Assembly (NCBI GenBank): GCA_946886405.1
Contig: CAMPIO010000143.1
Coordinates: 1-6,048 of the forward strand
Source of the DNA: an uncultured Pseudoxanthomonas sp.
GTDB taxonomy: Bacteria; Pseudomonadota; Gammaproteobacteria; Xanthomonadales; Xanthomonadaceae
Reading direction: 5' to 3'
Length of the DNA stretch: 6,048 nt
The notes under the pieces are model-generated. The model saw nothing but the letters and a program-made list of their open reading frames with translations, did not search any database and was not told where the DNA came from. How positions within the stretch are numbered: the first letter of the stretch is position 1; every line of letters begins with the position of its first letter. The position numbers and the translations under genes are program-made. Shown piece by piece: positions 1-5,979 of this stretch.

Positions 1-902
1 CCCTGCCCGCCCACTATCGCGCCGCCGTGCTGATGCTGGGCAGCACGGTGTTCTTCGCCCTGATGGTGGTGGCGATCCGGCTGGCCTCGGCGACGCTGCA
101 TACCTTCGAGATCGCCTTCTTCCGCAACTTCTTCGGCTTGCTCGCGGCGGCACCGCTGATCCTGCGCCATGGCCCCGGCTTCCTGAAGACCACCCAGTTC
201 CCGCGCTACCTGTTCCGCTGCGTCATCGGCATCTGCTCGATGCTGGCCGGCTTCTGGGCCATCGGCCACCTGCCTCTGGCGCAGGCGGTGTCGCTGTCGT
301 ATTCCACACCGCTGTTCGTCACGCTGGCGGCGGCCGCGATGCTCAACGAACAGGTGCGCGCGCGCCGCTGGACAGCGGTGGCGCTGGGGTTCGTCGGGGT
401 GTTGATCATCGTGCGGCCGGGCACGTCGCAGTTCACCGTCGACGCGATGATCGCGGTACTCGCCGCGGTGATGAGCGCGCTGGTGGCGATCCAGATCAAG
501 CAACTCTCGAACACCGAGCCGGCCGACCGCATCGTCATCTACACCACGCTGCTGTGGGTGCCGATGTCGCTGGTGCCGGCGCTGGCCGTGTGGGAGTGGC
601 CGCAGGGCATCACCTGGGTGTGGGTGATCGCGGCCGGCTTCCTCGGCACCGGCGGCCACATGCTGTGGACGCGTGCGCTGAAGCTGGGCGAAGTGTCGGC
701 ACTCACGCCCATCAGCTTCATGCAGCTGCCCGTGGTCGCCGTGTTCGGCTGGCTGCTGTTCGACGAGTCGCTGGATCGCTGGACCCTGCTCGGTGCCGGC
801 ATCATCTTCGGCGCCAATGCCTACATCGCCCATCGCGAAGCCGTGCTGTCGCGGCGATCAGCGTCGGAAGCTTCCAGCGCGGCCGCCAAACCCGGCGAAT
901 GA
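1..902 (+). CDS. DMT-family (EamA) transporter, 5'-truncated by window edge
   Basis: Inner-membrane transporter of the drug/metabolite transporter superfamily; the substrate cannot be read from sequence. The protein is almost entirely hydrophobic helices, about ten, arranged as two EamA repeats. The first repeat ends in the classic pattern HLPLAQAVSLSYSTPLFVTL, then an acidic residue in LNEQV and GFVGVLIIVRPG. The second repeats this as RALKLGEVSALTPISFMQLP, then LLFDESL and a last helix before a polar tail ending AAAKPGE. The frame (codons from base 3) is open through the left edge, reading LPAHYRAAV before the first possible start, a GTG at 27. That GTG has no Shine-Dalgarno sequence and lies at the beginning of helix 1, so the true start is probably a few codons upstream of the window. 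The TGA stop at 900-902 lies 13 bp from the end of the convergent kinase gene. Related families export metabolites or import riboflavin or S-adenosylmethionine; I cannot choose among these. Confidence 0.9.
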   Translation, partial: LPAHYRAAVLMLGSTVFFALMVVAIRLASATLHTFEIAFFRNFFGLLAAAPLILRHGPGFLKTTQFPRYLFRCVIGICSMLAGFWAIGHLPLAQAVSLSYSTPLFVTLAAAAMLNEQVRARRWTAVALGFVGVLIIVRPGTSQFTVDAMIAVLAAVMSALVAIQIKQLSNTEPADRIVIYTTLLWVPMSLVPALAVWEWPQGITWVWVIAAGFLGTGGHMLWTRALKLGEVSALTPISFMQLPVVAVFGWLLFDESLDRWTLLGAGIIFGANAYIAHREAVLSRRSASEASSAAAKPGE

Positions 903-915
903 CCGCCGCGGGAAC

Positions 916-3657
916 TCAGCCCCGCTTGGTGGGCTGCTTGCCAGGCCGCTTGCCTTCGCGATAGAGCCGCACGAAATCGGCGTCATCGTCGTCCAGCGTC
1001 TTCGGGTCCATGGCCAGCAAGGGGGCGACGTACTGACGATACAGCGGCTGTGCATCCGCCTTGCGTCCCAGCTCGTTGTAGGTGTCGATGAGGTTCCAAG
1101 CCGCGACGCGCGTTTCCAGGTGGCTTTCGCCCAGCAGGCGCCGGCGAAGCTCGAACAACCGCTCGTACTCCGGCACGGCGTCCGCCGCACGGCCCAGCAC
1201 GCGCAGCGCTTCGGCACGGATGACCATCGTGATCTGCGCCTGTGGATGCTTTTCACCGAGCGTCTTCAACGCCAGCGGCTGCACGTCGCCCAACAGCCGC
1301 AACGCCGCTTCCGCCTGGCCCGCATTTAGCAAGGTGCCGGCGTGGTTGACGAGGATCGACAGCGTGTCCGGATGTGCCGGGCCGAGGGAACGGCTGCGCG
1401 CCGTGATCACCTGTTCTTCCAGCGGCAGTGCGGCGGCGAAATCGTCCAGCCTGGCGTAGGCCGTCGCCAGGTTCAGGCGGGTCCGCACCGTCTGCGGGTG
1501 GTCGCGACCGAGCACGCGCTCGCGTGCGGCCAGCACCTCCTGCAACAGGGGAAGCGCCTTCTTCACCGATGCGACGTCGGCCCCGTCGATCATCATCGTC
1601 GCCAGCGTGCTGCGGGCTTGGAGTGCGACGGGATGTTCGCTGCCCAGCTTGCGCACGTACCGGTCCGTCAGGTCGCGCTGCAGCGCGATCGCAGCCTCCT
1701 TCTCCCGGTTCATGATGCGCAGTACCGCGAGGTTGCCCATCGCGGACAGGGTTTCCTCATGATCCGGGCCGAGCGTTGCGGTACGCCGTGCGACGACGGT
1801 TTCCATGTTGGCGCGCGCCTCGCCGAGTTCGCCCAGGTTGCGCTGCACGGCGGCAAGGTCGTTGGTCGCTTCCAGCGTGGCCGGGTCGTCTTCTCCGGCG
1901 CTGGCCAGCAACCGCGCCCGCACGGCTTCGATCACGCCCTTCGCACGTGGACGATCGCCGCGCGCCGAGATCACCTGCGCCTGCGCCAGTTCCAGCTTCA
2001 CCCGCACGCGGTCGTTGTCCGGCAACGCGAATGCACGCGGCAGGGCCTTCTGCAATGCGGTTTCGGCCTGGTCGATGTGCGCGCCCTGCAGCAGCGCCTG
2101 CACCTGGTCGTTGCGCGCACGCAGGGTTTCCTGTGCACCATCGCCGAGCACGCGGCTGCGGTAATCGGCCACCTGCGCGAAATGCGCGGCCGCCTTGTCG
2201 TACAGCCCGATGGCGGCATACACGTGGCCGACCGACTCGCGCAGGCTGGCGGCGACGTCGGGTTGGTCGGCAAAATCGCGCGTGATCGCCTCTTCGGCGT
2301 TCGCCAGCAGTTGCCGGTCGACCAGGTCGCGCGCCAGATCATTCGGACTGGTCTTGGCGAGCGTGGCGCCGAAGGCATCAGCGGCGGACGGGTCGAGGCT
2401 GCTGACCTGCCGCACCAGCCCTTCCGACAGGCCGATGCCCATCGTCTCGATATCGATGCCTTCCAGCATCGACTGCTGGAACGCCGCGACTTTCTCCAAT
2501 TCCGCGCTGCGCGCCTCGGCGACGCTGCGTTGCGTGCGCGCCTGCTGCAGTCCGTACAGCGACAGGCCCAATCCGCCCAGCAGCGCCAGCAGGGCGAAGC
2601 CCGCCGCCGCCGCCGCCGCGCGATGACGACGCAGGAACTTGCGCCACGCGTAGCGGCGGCTCGCCGGTACGGCCGTCACCACGCGGCCGTCCAGATAGCG
2701 CTGCAGGTCGTCCGCCAGTGCCGCGACCGAGTCGTAACGCGCGTCGCGGTCGTGCTGCATGGCCTTCAGCACGATCCAATCCAGATCGCCGCGCAGCCGC
2801 TCGCGCATCCGCGCCAGCGACAGTCCGCGTTCCTGCGCCATCTGACGGGCCTGCTCGGCGGGCAGCGCTGCCAGGCGCGACGACGGCGCGATGGCCGTCG
2901 GCGTTTCGGCAGCCCACGTTTCGCCCACCGCGTCCGGACGCACGCCGGTCACCAGTTCGCACAGCACCACGCCCAGCGAGTAGACATCGCTGCGCGTGTC
3001 GACCTGGCCAGCGTCGCCCTGGGCCTGTTCGGGGCTCATGTATTCCGGCGTGCCGGCGCGCTCCAGCGCGGCGTCACCCGCCAGCGACGCGGCCATGGCG
3101 ATGCCGAAATCGATGATCTTCGGCGCCGGACGGCCATCGACCGTATCCACCAGCAGGTTGCCGGGCTTGAGGTCGCGGTGCACCACGCCCTTGTGGTGCG
3201 CGTGCTGCACGCCCTCGCAGACACGGATGAACAAGGCCACGCGCTCATCCAGCGGCAGACGATGGTCGCGGCAGTGGCGCGTGATGGGGCTGCCGTCGAT
3301 CAGCTCCATCGCGAAGAACGGGTAGCCCTCTTCGGTGGTGCCGGCGTCATAGATCTGGGCGATGGCGGGGTGGCGCATCTGCGCCAGCACCTGCCGCTCC
3401 ACCTCGAACCAGGCCAGATGGCGCGCCTGCAGGCGCTGGGCACGCATCAGCTTCAGCGCCACGTCGCGACGCACCGGCTCCAGTTGCGCGGCCCGGTAGA
3501 CCTCGCCCATGCCACCACGGCCCAGCAGGTCCTCGATGCGGTATCGCCCCAGCCGGGCACCGGGCGCGAGCGTGCCGTCCGGCGCCGTCGGGGCGTCCTG
3601 CAGGCGCGTGGCCAGGCTCTCGGTGGGTGCGAGGTCGTCGTAAGGTTGCGATGTCAT
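916..3657 (-). CDS. Transmembrane Ser/Thr protein kinase with C-terminal TPR array
   Basis: Hanks-type Ser/Thr kinase, 913 aa from the chosen ATG. Kinase domain at about 39-325: glycine loop GRGGMG (46-51), ATP lysine in VALK (K69), helix-C Glu (E87), catalytic loop HRDLKPGN (D162, N167), DFG (D183), GTPEYMSPE P+1 loop and DVYSLGVVL. All catalytic residues are present, so it should be active. A basic stretch (RRYAWRKFLRRHR) precedes one transmembrane helix at about 346-370, which predicts the kinase inside and the C-terminus in the periplasm. A short charged helical linker follows, then TPRs to about 883, including a kinesin-light-chain-like series. There are no PASTA repeats. I chose the ATG at 3657 because GGGGA lies 7 nt upstream; an in-frame ATG at 3684 adds nine residues but has no ribosome binding site. 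The gene is divergent from the FHA-GGDEF gene, suggesting a functional pair. The architecture is widespread in Xanthomonadales and Acidobacteria; the natural substrate is unknown. Confidence 0.93.
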   Translation of the reverse strand: MTSQPYDDLAPTESLATRLQDAPTAPDGTLAPGARLGRYRIEDLLGRGGMGEVYRAAQLEPVRRDVALKLMRAQRLQARHLAWFEVERQVLAQMRHPAIAQIYDAGTTEEGYPFFAMELIDGSPITRHCRDHRLPLDERVALFIRVCEGVQHAHHKGVVHRDLKPGNLLVDTVDGRPAPKIIDFGIAMAASLAGDAALERAGTPEYMSPEQAQGDAGQVDTRSDVYSLGVVLCELVTGVRPDAVGETWAAETPTAIAPSSRLAALPAEQARQMAQERGLSLARMRERLRGDLDWIVLKAMQHDRDARYDSVAALADDLQRYLDGRVVTAVPASRRYAWRKFLRRHRAAAAAAGFALLALLGGLGLSLYGLQQARTQRSVAEARSAELEKVAAFQQSMLEGIDIETMGIGLSEGLVRQVSSLDPSAADAFGATLAKTSPNDLARDLVDRQLLANAEEAITRDFADQPDVAASLRESVGHVYAAIGLYDKAAAHFAQVADYRSRVLGDGAQETLRARNDQVQALLQGAHIDQAETALQKALPRAFALPDNDRVRVKLELAQAQVISARGDRPRAKGVIEAVRARLLASAGEDDPATLEATNDLAAVQRNLGELGEARANMETVVARRTATLGPDHEETLSAMGNLAVLRIMNREKEAAIALQRDLTDRYVRKLGSEHPVALQARSTLATMMIDGADVASVKKALPLLQEVLAARERVLGRDHPQTVRTRLNLATAYARLDDFAAALPLEEQVITARSRSLGPAHPDTLSILVNHAGTLLNAGQAEAALRLLGDVQPLALKTLGEKHPQAQITMVIRAEALRVLGRAADAVPEYERLFELRRRLLGESHLETRVAAWNLIDTYNELGRKADAQPLYRQYVAPLLAMDPKTLDDDDADFVRLYREGKRPGKQPTKRG
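1009..1899 (-). repeat. Kinesin-light-chain-like TPR array within the kinase gene
   Basis: Protein-level tandem repeats. The motif LGxxHPxTL, typical of TPR_10/TPR_12 units, begins at residues 629, 671, 716, 758, 800 and 842 (numbered from the ATG at 3657), with a degenerate copy (AGEDDPATL) at 587. Spacing is 42 residues, with one 45-residue unit. A more diverged copy (LGDGAQETL) near residue 504 suggests the solenoid begins earlier, around residue 470. The nucleotide sequence is diverged between units, so this is an old structural repeat and not a recent duplication. TPR solenoids bind peptides or proteins. The location beyond the transmembrane helix makes this the likely sensory or scaffolding half of the kinase. 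Confidence 0.85.
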
Positions 3658-3664
3658 GCCACTG

Positions 3665-3669
3665 TCCCC
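3665..3669 (-). promoter_or_regulatory. Ribosome binding site deciding the kinase start
   Basis: On the minus strand GGGGA sits 7 nt before the ATG at 3657-3655. The competing in-frame ATG at 3684 is preceded by a pyrimidine-rich stretch with no purine-rich element. This favours the shorter, 913-residue product. Confidence 0.55.
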
Positions 3670-3718
3670 GGTGCGCCCGGCCATGGTAGCGGAAGCGTGA
3701 GTTGACCGACCTATCCGT

Positions 3719-3724
3719 TACACT
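3719..3724 (+). promoter_or_regulatory. Possible -10 element for the FHA-GGDEF gene
   Basis: TACACT matches four of six bases of the sigma-70 -10 hexamer and lies about 28 bp before the ATG at 3753, inside the short divergent intergenic region. A TTGACC at 3702-3707 looks like a -35 hexamer but is only 11 bp away, too close for a normal pairing. At 17 bp spacing the upstream hexamer is poor. The call is therefore weak. Confidence 0.25.
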
Positions 3725-3752
3725 CGTGCCCGCACCTGCCAGCCGTCTTCGC

Positions 3753-4649
3753 ATGTCCCGGGATTCCCACGAGCCACCGACCACGCAACGGACCGTCCTG
3801 AGCGACGGCCCGCGCCCGGCGTCGCACCGGTCCGCCTGCGTGGTGGTGATCCATGGCGAAGGCCTGGGCCGGCGGGCCGACATCGACACTGCGCGCGTGC
3901 GCGTGGGCCGTTCGCAGGAAGCCGACCTGCACATCCCGCACAACAGCGTCTCGCGCCTGCATTGCGAACTCTGGCGCGACGGCGACAGTTACCGCGTGCG
4001 CGACCTCGGTGCCACCAATCCCACCCGCGTCAACGATGACCCGGTCGTCGAAGCGGTACTGGCCGACGGCGACCACATCACGCTGGGTGAGAGCATCCTC
4101 AAGTTCATCAGCCACAGCAGCGTGGAAGCGCATTACCACGAGGAGATCTACCAGCTCGCCACCCACGATGCGCTGACGGAGATGTACAACCGCCGGCATT
4201 TCATCGAGTCCGTCGAGAAGGAGATCGCGCGTGCGATGCGCCACCAGCGCGAACTGACCATGTGCATCATCGACGTGGACCTGTTCAAGCCGATCAACGA
4301 CCGCTACGGCCATATCTCCGGCGACCACGTGCTGAAGCAGATCGCCGGACTGGTACGCCGCCATGTACGCAACGACGATGCGGCGGCGCGGATCGGCGGC
4401 GAAGAGTTCGCGGTACTGCTGCCCGAATGCGGGCCTGAGGCGGCCTACGGCTTCGCCGAGCGCCTGCGCGAAGCGGTCGAAGCGGTGGTGTTCAAGCCCG
4501 GCGGCGAAGCGCAGACGATCACCGTCAGCATCGGCATCGCCGCGCTGACGCCCGACCGCGACACGGTAAGCCGCATGATGGCCGCCGCCGATGCGGCGCT
4601 GTACCGCGCCAAGAGCGAAGGCCGCAACCGGGTCTGCATCGAACACTGA
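3753..4649 (+). CDS. FHA-GGDEF diguanylate cyclase
   Basis: Cytoplasmic diguanylate cyclase, 298 aa, making c-di-GMP from two GTP. Residues 1-27 form a polar tail with Thr10, Thr11 and Thr14. An FHA domain follows at about 28-119: VGRS (R53), SRLH (S67, H70) and TNPTRVN. A short linker leads to the GGDEF domain at about 135-296: metal and substrate motif DVDLFKPIND (D174 to D183), GHISGDHVL, I-site RxxD as RNDD (206-209) and active site GGEEF (215-219), separated by the usual five residues. Catalysis and product inhibition should both work. There is no transmembrane segment or signal peptide. FHA domains bind phosphothreonine, and a Ser/Thr kinase gene is divergent immediately upstream. The architecture matches Bdellovibrio DgcB. 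The start is ATG at 3753 with no clear Shine-Dalgarno; the frame is open to a TTG at 3702, but that extension would cover the likely promoter. The end is 15 bp from the convergent DedA gene. Confidence 0.93.
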   Translation: MSRDSHEPPTTQRTVLSDGPRPASHRSACVVVIHGEGLGRRADIDTARVRVGRSQEADLHIPHNSVSRLHCELWRDGDSYRVRDLGATNPTRVNDDPVVEAVLADGDHITLGESILKFISHSSVEAHYHEEIYQLATHDALTEMYNRRHFIESVEKEIARAMRHQRELTMCIIDVDLFKPINDRYGHISGDHVLKQIAGLVRRHVRNDDAAARIGGEEFAVLLPECGPEAAYGFAERLREAVEAVVFKPGGEAQTITVSIGIAALTPDRDTVSRMMAAADAALYRAKSEGRNRVCIEH

Positions 4650-4664
4650 ACCGACCGGGCGGCG

Positions 4665-5606
4665 TCAGCCGTCGATGCGTTCCACCCCGTAGCCGGCACC
4701 GCGCCAGGCATCGATCCCGCCACGCAGCGGCAACACGTCACGGAAGCCCGCCTTGCGCAGCTTCGCTGCCATCCAGGCGGCCGACACCTCGTCCGGGCAG
4801 GCGCAGTAGATGACCACCTTGCCGTCGCGCGGGTAGGTCGCCAGGATGCCGCCCAGCTCGCGTTCGTCGGCGAACACGGCGCCCGGGATCACGAACGGAT
4901 CTACATTGCGGAAGCCCGGCGCGCGGATGTCGAACAGCACCGGCGACTGTCCTGCCTGCCGCAGCGCCTCCAGGTCCATCGGCTCGATCCGCGCCGCCTC
5001 CAGCGAGGCCAGCAGCGCGCGCCGGCGCCACCAGCGCCAACCGACGTAGACCGCTAGCGCAGCGCCGATCAGCACGCCCGCTCCGGCGCCCAATTGCGAC
5101 AGGATGTTGATGACCGTTTCGACCTGCCGCGAGAACACCACGCCCAACCCCAGGCCCAGTGCGGCCCAGAGCGTCGCACCCAGCCCGTCGTAGCGCAGGA
5201 ACGATGGCAGCCGCGCCTGCATGGCGCCGGCCAGCGGCACCGAGACCATCGACAGGCCGGGAATGAACTTCGCCACCGACAGGACGCGAATGCCGAAGCG
5301 GCCGTAGAACCGCTCGGTGCGCTTCATGCAGGTGTCGCGCGACAGCGACAGGCGGCACAGCGACTGCAGCGTGCGGTTGCCATAGCGACGGCCGGCATAG
5401 AACCACACGCTGTCGCCGATCAGGCTGGCGGCCACCGACACGGCCAGCACGCCGATCAACGGCAGCCACATCGCCTCCGGCTGCAACGCGAGCCCGGCGC
5501 CGACCAGGATCAGCGTGGGCATCGCCGGCACCGGCAGGCCCAGCGACAACGCCAGTACGTTGGCGAAGACCAGCAGTACGCCGTATTTGTCCACCACGTC
5601 CTGCAT
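4665..5606 (-). CDS. DedA-family membrane protein fused to a C-terminal rhodanese domain
   Basis: A 313-residue inner-membrane fusion. Residues 1-200 form a DedA (VTT/SNARE-associated) domain: hydrophobic segments at about 8-42 and 46-72, GDSVWFYAGRRYG (D65), re-entrant KFIPGLSMVSVPLAG (113-127), and helices at about 139-159 and 165-193, ending in WRWWRRR, which places the C-terminus in the cytoplasm. Residues ~204-311 are a single rhodanese domain: VLFDIRAPGF, IPGAVF, then YCACPDEVSAA with candidate catalytic Cys268 and a second Cys270, and LRGGIDAWRGAGY at the end. DedA proteins are linked to undecaprenyl-phosphate or lipid transport and membrane homeostasis; rhodaneses move sulfane sulfur or bind oxyanions. 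The combined role is not established. ATG at 5606 is chosen because it has GGGGA 5 nt upstream and begins right before the first helix; the frame extends to 5852, but that part is low-complexity and arginine-rich. Such fusions are often annotated as DedA/GlpE-like. Confidence 0.92.
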   Translation of the reverse strand: MQDVVDKYGVLLVFANVLALSLGLPVPAMPTLILVGAGLALQPEAMWLPLIGVLAVSVAASLIGDSVWFYAGRRYGNRTLQSLCRLSLSRDTCMKRTERFYGRFGIRVLSVAKFIPGLSMVSVPLAGAMQARLPSFLRYDGLGATLWAALGLGLGVVFSRQVETVINILSQLGAGAGVLIGAALAVYVGWRWWRRRALLASLEAARIEPMDLEALRQAGQSPVLFDIRAPGFRNVDPFVIPGAVFADERELGGILATYPRDGKVVIYCACPDEVSAAWMAAKLRKAGFRDVLPLRGGIDAWRGAGYGVERIDG

Positions 5607-5611
5607 CGCGT

Positions 5612-5616
5612 TCCCC
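5612..5616 (-). promoter_or_regulatory. Ribosome binding site deciding the DedA-rhodanese start
   Basis: Minus-strand GGGGA lies 5 nt before the ATG at 5606-5604. It supports this start over the in-frame upstream extension that reaches 5852. Confidence 0.5.
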
Positions 5617-5815
5617 GTCGTCCTCGCCGCGCACGGCGGCGAGCCCGCATGTTCGATCCACGCCGGCGCGACGGCAAGGCATCGGGCCGCAACGATCCGT
5701 TGCCGGGTCGCGATGACGGCTGATGCGGAACCGAGTGCGTGCTGCGACGCGAGATCGCTGCATTTACCTGAGCGGCGACGGCGCTGGCGAAGGGGGGCAT
5801 CGCGGCCAATGTCGG

Positions 5816-5836
5816 GGGCTTGGGCAGCCAAAGCCC
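5816..5836. repeat. Short inverted repeat (hairpin) in the divergent intergenic region
   Basis: GGGCTTGG (5816-5823) pairs with CCAAAGCCC (5828-5836) across a GCAG loop, giving eight base pairs with one bulged A. No T-run follows on either strand, and neither flanking gene ends here, so it is not an ordinary terminator. It could be an operator or leader structure, or chance in GC-rich DNA. Confidence 0.35.
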
Positions 5837-5966
5837 GCGCCATCACGCGCATTTAATCCTGACGGACGGCGGACGCATCACCATCCGCCCCTGTACGGTC
5901 GCCGCCCCCATGCGTGCCGCACGCCAAGGCAGTCCATCCCGTTGAACGTCCCATCTGACTCTCGCC

Positions 5967-5971
5967 GGAGG
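5967..5971 (+). promoter_or_regulatory. Strong ribosome binding site for the right-edge gene
   Basis: GGAGG sits 8 nt before the ATG at 5980, a near-ideal Shine-Dalgarno sequence and spacing. It is the best ribosome binding site in the window and supports the reality of a gene of which only 23 codons are visible. Confidence 0.75.
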
Positions 5972-5979
5972 ATCCGATC

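Larger units (their letters stand above)
5607..5979 (+). other. Intergenic region between divergent genes
   Basis: This 373 bp stretch separates the DedA-rhodanese gene (minus) from the truncated gene at the right edge (plus), so promoters for both should lie here. I find no convincing gene: the open frames crossing it encode arginine- and alanine-rich sequence with no recognisable motif and no ribosome binding site. The only AT-rich islands in an otherwise GC-rich stretch are around 5761-5767 (CATTTAC) and 5851-5857 (ATTTAAT). TTTAAT at 5852-5857 resembles a plus-strand -10 box, but no good -35 lies 16-18 bp before it. A small hairpin is at 5816-5836. Confidence 0.6.

Noticed and set aside
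903..915. A terminator between the convergent transporter and kinase genes
   Set aside because: Only 13 bp separate the stops, and I see no stem-loop followed by a T-run there. The same holds for the 15 bp gap at 4650-4664.
1342..3705. A 787-codon open frame on the plus strand, antisense to the kinase gene
   Set aside because: Its translation is rich in Arg, His, Gln and Ala with no domain motif, as expected for the opposite strand of a GC-rich gene. The minus-strand frame encodes a complete kinase with all catalytic motifs.
3702..3752. TTG start for the FHA-GGDEF protein, 17 codons upstream
   Set aside because: TTG is a rare start, no Shine-Dalgarno precedes it, and the segment contains the only promoter-like hexamer for this gene. 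ATG at 3753 is preferred, although its own ribosome binding site is weak.
3711..4646. A 311-codon open frame on the minus strand, antisense to the FHA-GGDEF gene
   Set aside because: It covers the same DNA as a clear FHA-GGDEF protein and shows no recognisable motif. Long antisense frames are common at this base composition.
4738..5763. A 341-codon minus-strand frame overlapping the DedA-rhodanese gene
   Set aside because: It is in a different frame from the DedA-rhodanese protein, its translation is Arg/Gly/Ala-rich without hydrophobic helices, and it has no supporting ribosome binding site.
5607..5852. N-terminal extension of the DedA-rhodanese protein to an ATG at 5852
   Set aside because: The extra 82 residues are arginine- and alanine-rich, look like translated intergenic DNA, and would place a long unusual tail before the first helix. 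The ATG at 5606 has a ribosome binding site and gives the normal DedA beginning.
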